Below the pieces are notes generated by a model. That model did not search any database. It was not told the origin of the DNA and saw only the letters and a program-made list of their open reading frames with translations. The translations under genes and the position numbers were made by a program. A stretch of DNA of 62,152 nt from an uncultured delta proteobacterium (GTDB lineage: Bacteria; Myxococcota_A; Polyangia; Polyangiales; Polyangiaceae). Positions 27,237 through 35,768 of the stretch are shown one piece after another. Location of the stretch: contig CAIVJW010000328.1 of assembly GCA_903906315.1 (NCBI GenBank), positions 1-62,152 on the forward strand, in the 5' to 3' direction. Each line of letters opens with the position of its first letter. The first letter of the stretch is position 1.

Positions 27237-28511
27237 TCAGGGGCGTGCGGGCGCGCCGAGACCGAAGCCGTCGTGGAGCGTGCGCACCGCGTCCTCGGCC
27301 CGGTCGGCGGCGACCAGGCAGCTGACCTTGATCTCGCTCGTGGAGATGGCCTGGATGTTGATGCCCGCGCCGGCCAGGAGGCGGAACATGCGCGCCGCGA
27401 CGCCGGCGTGCGATCGCATGCCGAGCCCGACGACCGAGACCTTCGCGACGCTCTCGTCGTAGCGCAGGCCCGACGCGCCGACCGAGGCGGCGATCCGGTC
27501 CATCACGACCTTCGCCCGCGGGAGGTCCGTCTTCGTGACGGTGAAGGTCACGTCCGTCTTCGCGCCGCGCGCCGCCGCGGGCCCCTCGGCCCCGCCCGGA
27601 TCGACCGAGGCGTTCTGGATGATCATGTCGACGCCGATGTTCTCGTCGGCGAGCGCGCCGAAGATCTCGGCGACCATCCCGGGCCGGTCGTCGACGCCGA
27701 CCAGCATCACCCGCGCCTCGCCCTTGTCGCTGGCCACGCCGGTGACCACCACGCTCTCGAACGAGGCGTCCTCACCGACCACCCACGTGCCCGAGGCCTC
27801 GGAGAAGCTCGATCGGACGTGCACCGGGACGCCGTACTTCATCGCCACCTCCACGCTGCGGATCTGCAGCACTTTCGCCCCGAGCGAGGCCAGCTCGAGC
27901 ATCTCCTCGTAGCTGATGCGCTCGATCTTGCGCGCCGACGGGCACACGTTCGGATCGGCCGTGTACACGCCGTCGACGTCCGTGAAGATCTCGCAGGCGT
28001 CGGCGCCGATCGCGGCGGCGACCGCGACCGCGCTCGTGTCGCTGCCGCCGCGTCCGAGCGTCGTGATGTTGCCGTCCTCGTCGACGCCCTGGAAGCCCGC
28101 GACGACGACGATCGTGCCGTCCTTGACGGTGTCGGTCACGCGCGACGCGTCGATGGCCTTGATGCGCGCCTTGGTGAACGCGCTGTCGGTGAGGATCTTG
28201 AGCTGGTGGCCGAGGAAGCTCCGCGCCCGCCCGCCCGCGGCCTGGATCGCGAGGGCCATCAGCGCGGCCGAGACCTGCTCGCCGGTCGCCGCGAGCGCGT
28301 CGAGCTCGCGTGCGTCGGGCATCGCGACGACATCGTGCGCCAGCTTGAGCAGGCGGTTGGTCTCGCCCGACATGGCGCTGACGATGACGACGACGTCGTT
28401 GCCGGCTCGCTGCGTGGCGAGCGCGCGCAGCGCGGCGCCGCGGATCCGGTCGAGGGTGCCGACGGAGGTCCCGCCGAACTTTTGCACGATGAGGGGCACG
28501 GCGCGCGCCAA
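27237..28511 (-). CDS. lysC: Aspartate kinase
   Basis: A 424-residue enzyme catalysing ATP-dependent phosphorylation of aspartate, the entry to lysine, threonine, methionine and diaminopimelate synthesis. The kinase domain has 'VQKFGGTSVG' near residue 9, 'VIVSAMSGETNRLL', 'TTLGRGGSDTSAVA' and 'FTDVDGVYTADP'. Two ACT domains follow ('VDDRPGMVAEIFGALADENI', 'MRSHAGVAARMFRLLAGAGI'), the arrangement that gives feedback control by lysine and/or threonine. Between them is a Gly/Ala/Pro insert ('DPGGAEGPAAARGAK') absent from many relatives. The start is TTG at 28511 or GTG at 28499; neither has a strong ribosome site. It is a single gene, not joined to dapA or asd. Confidence 0.96.
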   Translation of the reverse strand: MARAVPLIVQKFGGTSVGTLDRIRGAALRALATQRAGNDVVVIVSAMSGETNRLLKLAHDVVAMPDARELDALAATGEQVSAALMALAIQAAGGRARSFLGHQLKILTDSAFTKARIKAIDASRVTDTVKDGTIVVVAGFQGVDEDGNITTLGRGGSDTSAVAVAAAIGADACEIFTDVDGVYTADPNVCPSARKIERISYEEMLELASLGAKVLQIRSVEVAMKYGVPVHVRSSFSEASGTWVVGEDASFESVVVTGVASDKGEARVMLVGVDDRPGMVAEIFGALADENIGVDMIIQNASVDPGGAEGPAAARGAKTDVTFTVTKTDLPRAKVVMDRIAASVGASGLRYDESVAKVSVVGLGMRSHAGVAARMFRLLAGAGINIQAISTSEIKVSCLVAADRAEDAVRTLHDGFGLGAPARP

Positions 28512-28599
28512 CTAGCCCGCTGGCGCGCGAGGGTCAAGCAGGCCCCCCCGCTCGAGCGAGGCAGGTAGATCCTTCGCCGCGCTCGCCCGTATCCTCGGC

Positions 28600-29508
28600 A
28601 TGCTACGCCGCGCGATCCCCTTCCTCCTCGCCGCCGTGGCGGGCGTCACGGCCTCCGTGCCGGTGTCCGCCGACGACTCCTGGCCGCCGCCCCCGCAGTA
28701 CCGCGTCCGCCGGCCGCCGCCCCCGCCATGGGACGACACGCCGCCCGTCCAGGCCGCGTTCCAGGCGGATCTCGTCGACGCGGGAGGCTCGACCCTGCCG
28801 CTCTTCCACCACCGCGGACAGCGCTGGGTGCTCGGCACGCTCGGCCAGCGCTACCGCATCCGCGTGCAGAACCCGACCGGATCGCGGGTCGAGGCCGTCG
28901 TCTCGGTCGACGGGCTCGACGCCCTCGACGGCCGCACCGCGAGCGTGGACAAGCGCGGCTACGTCCTGCCGCCGTACGGCGCGATCACCATCGACGGCTT
29001 CCGCACGTCGCTCGACTCGGTCGCCGCGTTCCGCTTCTCGTCGGTGCGCGACTCGTACGCCGGCCGCAAGGGGCAGGACCGCAACGTCGGGGTGATCGGC
29101 GTCGCGTTCTTCCGCGAGCGCGCCCCGGTCGCCGTGGCGCGGCCAGCCCCGAGGCCGTGGTGGGGCGACCGCGATCGCCGGACGACCGACGGCGCAGCGG
29201 GGTCGGCCTCGCCGGGGCGATCGACGGCCTCGCCGGCCCCCGCCGCGGAGGCGCCGCGCAAGCAGCGCGAGGGCATCGGCACCGCGTTCGGCGAGCAGCG
29301 CGAGTCGCGCGTCAGCGAGACCGCCTTCGTCCGCGAGAGCGCGTGGCCGACGGCGCGGATCGATCTGCGCTACGACGACCGCGACGGCCTGCGCGCGATG
29401 GGCATCCGCGTCGACCCCGACCCGATCGCGTGGGACGACGAGGACCGGCTGCGCCGGACCGCCGATCCGTTCCCCGACGGCCGCCGCTTCGCGACGCCGC
29501 CTCCGTGA
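28600..29508 (+). CDS. Exported conserved protein of unknown function
   Basis: A 302-residue secreted protein. The signal peptide ends near residue 25 ('VPVSADD'), and a proline-rich stretch follows. The central domain ('RYRIRVQNPTGSRVEAVVSV', 'DGRTASVDKRGYVLPPYGAI', 'DGFRTSLDSVAAFRFSSVRD', 'GVIGVAFFRE') matches, from memory, a widespread uncharacterised proteobacterial domain in which the same 'SVDG', 'GYVL-PY' and 'GVIGVA-FRE' landmarks occur. The last third is charged and low in order ('RESRVSETAFVRE'). No catalytic residues are apparent. It stands alone and divergent from aspartate kinase. Confidence 0.75.
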   Translation: MLRRAIPFLLAAVAGVTASVPVSADDSWPPPPQYRVRRPPPPPWDDTPPVQAAFQADLVDAGGSTLPLFHHRGQRWVLGTLGQRYRIRVQNPTGSRVEAVVSVDGLDALDGRTASVDKRGYVLPPYGAITIDGFRTSLDSVAAFRFSSVRDSYAGRKGQDRNVGVIGVAFFRERAPVAVARPAPRPWWGDRDRRTTDGAAGSASPGRSTASPAPAAEAPRKQREGIGTAFGEQRESRVSETAFVRESAWPTARIDLRYDDRDGLRAMGIRVDPDPIAWDDEDRLRRTADPFPDGRRFATPPP

Positions 29509-29635
29509 TCCCGACGGGCCCGCAAAATCGCCCCCTCCGGGCCGCACCTCCCGGCGCGCATTGACGCGCCGCGCACCGACACGGCACGAAGAGCGCGCTT
29601 GCGCGACTCGCCCTCGTTCTGCGACCTTCGCCCGA

Positions 29636-30712
29636 ATGCGCACTGGGGGAAGGACGGCGGGGTCGCACGCGAGGGCGCGTTCGACGGTCGCGATCGCGTG
29701 GCTGAGCCTCGCGGCGCCGCTGTCGCCCCTCGCGTGCGGCCCTGCGCGCGCCACCGCGCGGCCCGCGTCCGCGCCCGACCCGGCCGCGACGCCGATGCCC
29801 CTCGCGACGAGCCTCCTGCGCCTCTCCGAGGTGCAGCAGAAGGCCACCCACAACAGCTACGAGCGCGACGAGCGGATCGGCGATCAGCTCGCCGCGCACC
29901 GCATCCGGGCCGTCGAGATCGACGTGCACGTCGGCAAGAGCTTCCGCCGCGACGTGAGCGGCGACTGGTACGTCTACCACGTCGATCTGCCCGGCTTCGG
30001 CCGCACGAGCTGCGATCGGCTGTCCGGCTGCCTCGCGGAGATCGGCGCGTACCACCGCGCGACGCCGGGGCACGACCTGATCAGCGTGTTCGTGGACCTC
30101 AAGGACGGCTTCGACGAGGCGCACGCGCCGGCCGACCTCGACGCGCGCCTCGACGACGCGCTCGGCGCCGGATCGCTCTACCGACCGGCCGACGCCCTCG
30201 CGCGCTGCGCCGGAGCGACGACGCTCTCCGATGCGGTCGCGCGCTGCGGGTGGCCGACGCTCGGCGAGCTCGCGGGCCGGGTCCTCGTCGCGGTGACCGG
30301 CGGCACGCTGTGCGACGAGGGGCCGGTCGCCGAGTACGCGGCCGACGACGGCGCGCCCCGAGCCGCGTTCGCCGCCCCGAACCTCGACGCCTCGTGTCCG
30401 CTCGTCGCCACGCAAGCGTGGGGCGGCGGCGTCGGGCTGGCGAACCTCGCGTTCGGCGAGCGCGGTCGCGTGCCCGCGGCGCGCGCGGCGGGCGTGCTGA
30501 CCCGCGTCTACTACGGCGGCCTCGGAGGCGGCCTCGACGACCCGACCTCGTGGGCGGCGGCGGCGGCGGCGGGTGCGAGCTACCTCGCGACGGACGAGGT
30601 GGACGAGGGCCGATCACCGTGGGCCTCGACGACCTCGGGCCCGGGCGTCGCGTTCCGCGTGATCGCGCTTCCCCCTCGGGCGCGCGGGGATCGCGCCGCC
30701 CTCGCCCCGTGA
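29636..30712 (+). CDS. PI-PLC-like phosphodiesterase lipoprotein
   Basis: A 358-residue predicted lipoprotein (Cys at C34 in 'PLSPLACG'). The catalytic region matches Ca2+-dependent phosphoinositide phospholipase C-like proteins: 'QKATHNSYERDE' with H72, 'RAVEIDVHVGK' with E94 and D96, and 'WYVYHVDLPGFG' with the second histidine H115. 'DLISVFVDLKDGF' continues the TIM-barrel core. The frame upstream of ATG 29636 shows no better start. The acceptor could be a glycerophosphodiester or a GPI-like lipid; this cannot be settled from sequence. Disulfide-capable cysteines are spread in pairs, in keeping with a surface location. Confidence 0.82.
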   Translation: MRTGGRTAGSHARARSTVAIAWLSLAAPLSPLACGPARATARPASAPDPAATPMPLATSLLRLSEVQQKATHNSYERDERIGDQLAAHRIRAVEIDVHVGKSFRRDVSGDWYVYHVDLPGFGRTSCDRLSGCLAEIGAYHRATPGHDLISVFVDLKDGFDEAHAPADLDARLDDALGAGSLYRPADALARCAGATTLSDAVARCGWPTLGELAGRVLVAVTGGTLCDEGPVAEYAADDGAPRAAFAAPNLDASCPLVATQAWGGGVGLANLAFGERGRVPAARAAGVLTRVYYGGLGGGLDDPTSWAAAAAAGASYLATDEVDEGRSPWASTTSGPGVAFRVIALPPRARGDRAALAP

Positions 30713-30746
30713 CCGCGGCGCCCGCCCGGGCTAAGGCGTCGATCCC

Positions 30747-31718
30747 ATGACGTCCGACGAACGCCTCGTGGCCGACTGGCCGCTCGCGCTCGGGTTCGAG
30801 AGCCGGTTCGTCGAGGCCCGAGACGGCACGCGCCTGCGCGTCGTGGAGGGCGGCCCCCCGCAAGGGCGGCGGGTCGTGCTGCTGCACGGCGCGCCCCAGC
30901 TCTCGTACGAGTGGCGCCACGTGATGCGCGCGCTCGCGCGGAGCCACCGCGTGATCGCCCCCGATCTCCGCGGCTACGGCGGAAGCGACCTCGCCCGGAG
31001 CGGTCGCTACGACCTCGACGTCCTCGTCGACGACCTGCGCCTGGTCATCGAGGCCACGCGCCCGCCGGCCGCCTTTCAGCCCGCAGACCCCGACCGCGTG
31101 GTGATCGTCGCGCACGACTGGGGCGGGCCGATCGCCTGGCGTTTCGCCGAGACCTGGCCGGCGACCGTGCGACACCTCGTCGCGGCGAACGCGCCGCACC
31201 CGGCCGCCTACGCGCTCGAGCTCACGAACCCGAAGCAGGCCGCGCGGAGCTGGTACATCGCGCTCTTCCAGGTGCCTGGCGTCGAGCGGCTGATCGAGCG
31301 CGCCGACGCGGGGCCGCTCCTCTGGATGATGACGAGGTCCGCCCCCGCGGGGCTGTTCAGCGACGACGACCTGGCGATCTACCGGGCCGCGCTCCGCCGC
31401 CCCGGTCGCGTCGAGGCCGTCCTCGCGTACTACCGCCAGGCCTTCCGCCCGCCCCCGGGCGAGGCCCCGCGCGGCGGCGCGATCCGGTGGGTCGCCGAGC
31501 AGCGGGAGGCCATGATGGCGAGCGGGCGCGTCGCGGCGCCGACCACGATTCTCTGGGGCGAGGCCGACAAGGCCCTCGCGCCGAGCCACCCGCTCGCGAC
31601 CCGCCGCTGGGCCTCGCACCTCGAGGTCCGCACGCTCCCCGACGCGAGCCACTGGCTGCCGGAGGAGCGCCCCGACGACGTCGTGCAGGCCGTCCTCGAC
31701 GGCGACGCGGCCGGGTGA
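30747..31718 (+). CDS. Epoxide-hydrolase-like alpha/beta hydrolase
   Basis: A 323-residue soluble hydrolase without signal peptide. 'VVLLHGAPQLSYEWRHV' is the HGxP oxyanion motif of epoxide hydrolases, and the nucleophile elbow 'VAHDWGGPIAW' carries aspartate D124 rather than serine. 'LRGYGGSD' and the terminal histidine in 'DASHWLPEE' fit the same group. A cap domain lies between about residues 150 and 230. The Asp nucleophile supports an epoxide hydrolase or haloalkane dehalogenase; the HGxP motif favours the former. It starts 34 bases after the PI-PLC-like gene and may be co-transcribed with it. Confidence 0.9.
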   Translation: MTSDERLVADWPLALGFESRFVEARDGTRLRVVEGGPPQGRRVVLLHGAPQLSYEWRHVMRALARSHRVIAPDLRGYGGSDLARSGRYDLDVLVDDLRLVIEATRPPAAFQPADPDRVVIVAHDWGGPIAWRFAETWPATVRHLVAANAPHPAAYALELTNPKQAARSWYIALFQVPGVERLIERADAGPLLWMMTRSAPAGLFSDDDLAIYRAALRRPGRVEAVLAYYRQAFRPPPGEAPRGGAIRWVAEQREAMMASGRVAAPTTILWGEADKALAPSHPLATRRWASHLEVRTLPDASHWLPEERPDDVVQAVLDGDAAG

Positions 31719-31780
31719 CGGCAGCCTTCGCGCCTCGCCGGGAATAATCCTCAGCGAGGCCTGTTCGCGTCGGCGCCGTG

Positions 31781-31808
31781 TTGACAGGGATCCCTTCGTC
31801 GCTAGGAT
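31781..31808 (+). promoter_or_regulatory. Sigma-70-type promoter of the Gld-like ABC operon
   Basis: A perfect TTGACA (31781-31786), a 16-base spacer and TAGGAT (31803-31808) form the best promoter in the window. Transcription would start near 31815, about 115 bases before the preferred ATPase start, leaving a leader. Confidence 0.7.
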
Positions 31809-31929
31809 GCGCACCGCCTCGTGACCCTGGTTCCGCGATGATCCAGGGTGAACGAACGTGGAGGGTGCGACCCGGGGGCGACGGGCAATCCCAGAGGTCC
31901 ACCATCAAAAGCCCACAGCGGAGGTCGGT

Positions 31930-33144
31930 TTGTCCAGCGATGTGATGATCGAGGCGGATGGCCTGAGCAAGCGCTTCGGCTCGCTGCGCGCCCTCGACAA
32001 GGTCAGCTTCGAGGTGAAGCAAGGAGAGGTGGTCGGCTTCCTCGGCCCCAACGGCGCCGGCAAGTCGACGGCGATGCGCATCCTCACCTGCTTCATCTCG
32101 GCGTCGGGAGGCACGGCGAAGGTCCACGGGTACGACGTCTTCGACGACCCGCTCGAGGTGCGGCGCAAGATCGGCTACCTGCCGCAGCGCGCCCCCCTCT
32201 ACGGCGAGATGAGCGTCTGGGAGTACCTGTCGTTTGTCGCCGACATGCGCGGCCTCGACAAGTCCACGTTCAAGAAGCGCATGCGCGGCATCGTCGAGGT
32301 CTGCGGCCTCGCGCAGGTGCTCGGCAAGGACATCCGCAACCTGTCGCACGGCTACCGCCAGCGCGTCGGCCTCGGACAGGCGCTCGTGCACGACCCGCCG
32401 ATCCTCATCCTCGACGAGCCCACGAGCGACCTCGACCCGAACGAGAAGGCCGAGGTCATCCGCTACATCAAGGAGATCGGCAAGGAGCGCACGATCCTCC
32501 TCAGCACGCACAACCTCAACGAGGTCGAGGCCGCGTGCGCCCGCGCCATCATCGTGTCGAAGGGGCGGGTCGTCGCGGACGGCCCGCTCGACGACATCCG
32601 CGCGCGCAGCGGCAAGGTCCGCTACGTCGTCACCGTGCACGAGAAGCGCGTGCTCGACGGCAGCTCGAAGAAGCCGCCGACGGCCCAGGAGGTCCAGGAG
32701 GCGCTGCTGAAGCTGCCGGGCGTCACGCACGTCTCGGAGCTCCCGACCGACGACCGCGCGCACAGCTTCCAGCTCATGGGCGCGCTCGGCGGCGACGTGC
32801 GACCGGAGCTCTTCGCGCTCATCGTGCAGAAGGGCTGGCTCCTCCTCGAGATGCGGCGCGAGTCGCAGACCCTCGAGGACGTGTTCAAGGTCCTCACCAA
32901 GGGCGACGAGCGCAAGGACCGCGGTCGCCGCCACGTCGAGGACGAGCACGAGCACGAGGAGGAGGACGCCGCTGCCGGCGCCGAGGACGAGGCCGACGAC
33001 GAGGGCGACGACGAGCCCGACGACGGCGGCGAAGACGACGGCGCCGAGGACGAGGGCGCCGAGGGCGAGGGCGCCGAGGGCGACGACGAGCCCGGCGACA
33101 AGGAAGAGAAAGCGCCGGCTGCGGGCAAGGCGAAGAAGGGCTGA
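31930..33144 (+). CDS. ABC transporter ATP-binding protein, GldA-like, with acidic tail
   Basis: A 404-residue ATPase (counted from TTG 31930). Walker A 'GPNGAGKST' is at residues 39-47, the signature 'LSHGYRQRVGL' replaces the usual LSGGQ as in GldA/NatA-type ATPases, Walker B is 'ILILDEPTSDLD' and the H-loop is in 'LLSTHNLNEVE'. After an extra domain typical of this group comes an unusual, almost purely Asp/Glu/Gly tail of about 75 residues. TTG 31930 is preferred because GGAGG (31920-31924) lies five bases before it; ATG 31945 and GTG 31858 are alternatives. It is the first gene of a four-gene operon with the permease and the GldG-like and DUF4340 proteins. Confidence 0.92.
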   Translation: MSSDVMIEADGLSKRFGSLRALDKVSFEVKQGEVVGFLGPNGAGKSTAMRILTCFISASGGTAKVHGYDVFDDPLEVRRKIGYLPQRAPLYGEMSVWEYLSFVADMRGLDKSTFKKRMRGIVEVCGLAQVLGKDIRNLSHGYRQRVGLGQALVHDPPILILDEPTSDLDPNEKAEVIRYIKEIGKERTILLSTHNLNEVEAACARAIIVSKGRVVADGPLDDIRARSGKVRYVVTVHEKRVLDGSSKKPPTAQEVQEALLKLPGVTHVSELPTDDRAHSFQLMGALGGDVRPELFALIVQKGWLLLEMRRESQTLEDVFKVLTKGDERKDRGRRHVEDEHEHEEEDAAAGAEDEADDEGDDEPDDGGEDDGAEDEGAEGEGAEGDDEPGDKEEKAPAAGKAKKG

Positions 33145-33150
33145 CGCGAG

Positions 33151-33888
33151 ATGAGCACCACACTGACCATCGCGAAGCGGGAGTTCCGCTCCAACTTCGA
33201 CTCTCCCCTCGCCTACGTGGTGATCTGCCTCGGGCTGATCCTGCTCGGCGTCTTCTTCTTCATGGTGGGCGGCGGCTTCTGGCAGGCCGACCGGGCCTCG
33301 CTGCAGAACCTGTTCGGCCTCGGGCCGCGCGGGCTGTCGCTGCTCGTCGTGCCCGTCGTGACCATGCGCCTCATCGCCGAGGAGAAGCGCAGCGGCACCC
33401 TCGAGATGCTGATCACGCTCCCGGTCAAGGACTGGGAGGTCGTGCTCGGCAAGTTCTTCGGCGCCTGGGGCCTCGTGCTCCTGCTCATCGCGTCGACCAC
33501 GCTCTACCCGGTCCTCATGTTCAAGTGGCCGTGGCACCTCGGCGCGCTCGACATGGGCGCCGTGTTCGCCGGCTACGTCGGGCTCATCCTCTACAGCGGC
33601 GCGGCCGTCGCGCTCGGCCTGCTCGTCTCCGCCCTGACGGAGAGCCAGGTCATCGCCTTCTTCATCACGTGGGTCGTGCTGGTCGTGCTGAGCTTCCTCA
33701 ACATGGTCACCGACGGCGTCGGCAACCCGGCCGTCCGATCGATCCTCACCTTCATCAGCTTCGACGCGCGGCTCACGCCGTTCGCGCGCGGGATGATCAA
33801 CACGCGCGACGTCATCTACTTCGTCTCGGTCACCGTCGGGTGCCTGACGGCAGCCTTCCACGCGCTCGAGCGCCGGAAGTGGGCGTAA
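33151..33888 (+). CDS. ABC-2 type permease, GldF-like
   Basis: A 245-residue integral membrane protein with six predicted helices. 'TIAKREFRSNFDSPLAYVVI' at the N-terminus and 'MRLIAEEKRSGTLEMLITLP' near residue 75 are typical of the ABC-2 permeases of the GldF/NosY group. It starts six bases after the ATPase stop and forms the membrane part of the exporter. In Bacteroidetes the related GldA-GldF-GldG complex is needed for gliding; in other phyla the function of such operons is not established. Confidence 0.92.
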   Translation: MSTTLTIAKREFRSNFDSPLAYVVICLGLILLGVFFFMVGGGFWQADRASLQNLFGLGPRGLSLLVVPVVTMRLIAEEKRSGTLEMLITLPVKDWEVVLGKFFGAWGLVLLLIASTTLYPVLMFKWPWHLGALDMGAVFAGYVGLILYSGAAVALGLLVSALTESQVIAFFITWVVLVVLSFLNMVTDGVGNPAVRSILTFISFDARLTPFARGMINTRDVIYFVSVTVGCLTAAFHALERRKWA

Positions 33889-33902
33889 GGGGTATTCCGA
33901 AG

Positions 33903-35747
33903 ATGGAACGCAAGCGTAAAGCCAAGGCCCAAACGGGCGCATACCTGACGATCATCGCCGCCATCCTGGTGGTGGCGAATTTCATCTCGTACTCGGTCCA
34001 CAAGCGGTTCGACCTGACCAAGAACGAGCGCTTCACCCTGTCGAAGGGCTCGGCGCACCTCGTCGCGAGCCTGCCGAAGGAGCTCCAGGTCGACGTCTAC
34101 GTCATGCGCGGGTCGCCGAAGCACGAGGCCTTCGTGCAGGACCTCGTCGACCTGATGAACGAGTACGAGCGCGCCGGCGCCGGCAAGATGCACTACACGG
34201 TCGTCGAGCCGAAGACCGAGGAGCAGCGCACCGCAGCGCGCGAGGCCGGGCTGCAGGAGGTCGCGTTCGCCGAGGGCAGCGAGACCAGCTCCGACCAGGC
34301 GATGGTGTCCAAGGGCTTCATGGGCATCTCGTTCAAGTACGGCAGCGAGAAGGACCAGATCCCCGCGCTCTCGCCGGACATGAGCCAGGGCCTCGAGTTC
34401 TGGGTCACGAACAAGATCCGCGAGATCCGCGACAAGGCCGAGGGCAGCAAGCTCAAGATCGGCGTCGTCAGCGGCAAGGACGAGATCAAGCTCAGCGACG
34501 CGTGCCTCGTCGCGGCGCCCCCCGGGCGCGGCGGCGGCGGCCCCTCGATGAAGGCGCTGCTCGAGCAGTACTTCAACTTCTACCAGTTCGAGGACGTCGA
34601 CCTGCAGAACGGCGAGGCCGAGATCAACAAGGAGCTCGCCGGCGTCATCCTCACCCAGCCGGGCAAGGACTACACCGAGAAGGAGCTGAAGCGCATCGAC
34701 CAGTTCCTGATGCTCGGGAACAAGGCCGTCACGGTGATCGCCGGCGCGGTGAACCTCAAGGCCGCCGACGCCACGATGAAGGCGAGCCTCAACACGCACG
34801 GCCTCGAGAAGCTGCTCGACGGCTACGGCATCGAGATGAAGAAGGAGGCCATCCTCGACTGGGGTCGATCGGTCGCCATCCCGATGCAGACGCAGACGGG
34901 CCGCGTCGTCGCGATGCCCGCGCCCGGCATCGTCCAGGCGCAGCACGACGGCAGCCTCGACGACCAGGAGCAGCTGCTCGACAACTCGTTCGCGGCGTTC
35001 TTCCGCCTCGACGAGATCGGCATGCCGTTCCCGTCGACGCTCGTGCCGCACAAGGAGAAGCAGCCCGAGGCGCAGATGAAGGTCGTCGCGCGGTCGACGC
35101 CGCGATCGACGATCGACGCGTCGGACTCCGTCGACATGAAGTACTCGGCCGAGATGCGCCCCAAGGGCGAGTACGGCCAGCGCGCGATGGCCGTCGCGCT
35201 CGAGGGCACGATCAAGAGCGCGTTCGGCGGCGGCGACGTCGGCGGCGCGAACGTCCCCGGGCAGTCGAAGGACAAGAGCCGGCTGCTCGTCATCTCGGCG
35301 TCGCAGTTCACCTGCAACCCGTTCGCCCGTTCGGGCAACCCGCCGGCGATGCCCCCGCAGATGGCGATGATGGGCGGCATGGGCGGCGACGAGGAGCTGC
35401 AGATGATCTCCGGGATGTACGCCCAGAAGTACGTCACGTACGCGATCCTCGCGCTCAAGAACACGCTCGACTGGATGGGCGGCGACCCGGATCTGCTCGC
35501 GACGAGCGCGAAGCTGCTCGGCGAGTCGAACCTCACCTACGGCGACATCAAGAAGCCGAAGCAGGAGGCGGGCGACGACGAGCAGGCGCTCATCAAGAAG
35601 AGCGAGGAGTACAAGGGCGAGCGCAAGCGCGTGCAGGGCATGGTCCAGTGGTCGCTGACCCTGGTCGCGCCGATGGTCTTCGCGGCGTTCGGCATCTTCC
35701 GCTGGCGGCGACGCGAGAGCGCTCGCGACAACATCTCCCTCGATTGA
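33903..35747 (+). CDS. GldG-like ABC-associated membrane protein
   Basis: A 614-residue protein with one N-terminal membrane helix (about 13-31, 'YLTIIAAILVVANFISYSV') and one near the C-terminus ('LTLVAPMVFAAFGIF'), with a large extracytoplasmic part between. Just after the first helix comes 'RFDLTKNERFTLSKGSAHLV', the hallmark of the GldG/IFT52-like ABC-type_uncharacterised family. The middle carries 'VYVMRGSPKHEAFVQDLVDL', 'TEKELKRIDQFLMLGNKAVT' and a Met-rich loop ('MPPQMAMMGGMGG'). It follows the permease by 14 bases. It is believed to act with ABC-2 permeases as a periplasmic or surface-exposed subunit. Confidence 0.9.
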   Translation: MERKRKAKAQTGAYLTIIAAILVVANFISYSVHKRFDLTKNERFTLSKGSAHLVASLPKELQVDVYVMRGSPKHEAFVQDLVDLMNEYERAGAGKMHYTVVEPKTEEQRTAAREAGLQEVAFAEGSETSSDQAMVSKGFMGISFKYGSEKDQIPALSPDMSQGLEFWVTNKIREIRDKAEGSKLKIGVVSGKDEIKLSDACLVAAPPGRGGGGPSMKALLEQYFNFYQFEDVDLQNGEAEINKELAGVILTQPGKDYTEKELKRIDQFLMLGNKAVTVIAGAVNLKAADATMKASLNTHGLEKLLDGYGIEMKKEAILDWGRSVAIPMQTQTGRVVAMPAPGIVQAQHDGSLDDQEQLLDNSFAAFFRLDEIGMPFPSTLVPHKEKQPEAQMKVVARSTPRSTIDASDSVDMKYSAEMRPKGEYGQRAMAVALEGTIKSAFGGGDVGGANVPGQSKDKSRLLVISASQFTCNPFARSGNPPAMPPQMAMMGGMGGDEELQMISGMYAQKYVTYAILALKNTLDWMGGDPDLLATSAKLLGESNLTYGDIKKPKQEAGDDEQALIKKSEEYKGERKRVQGMVQWSLTLVAPMVFAAFGIFRWRRRESARDNISLD

Positions 35748-35768
35748 CCGAAGGAGACCCGAATACCC

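Noticed and set aside
31858-31929. Extended N-terminus of the ABC ATPase from GTG 31858
   Set aside because: The extra residues are unlike the family, and a better ribosome site lies before TTG 31930; the GTG remains possible but less likely.
31357-33942. An 861-codon minus-strand frame opposite the ABC ATPase and permease
   Set aside because: The plus strand shows Walker A, Walker B and membrane helices; the minus frame is low-complexity antisense.
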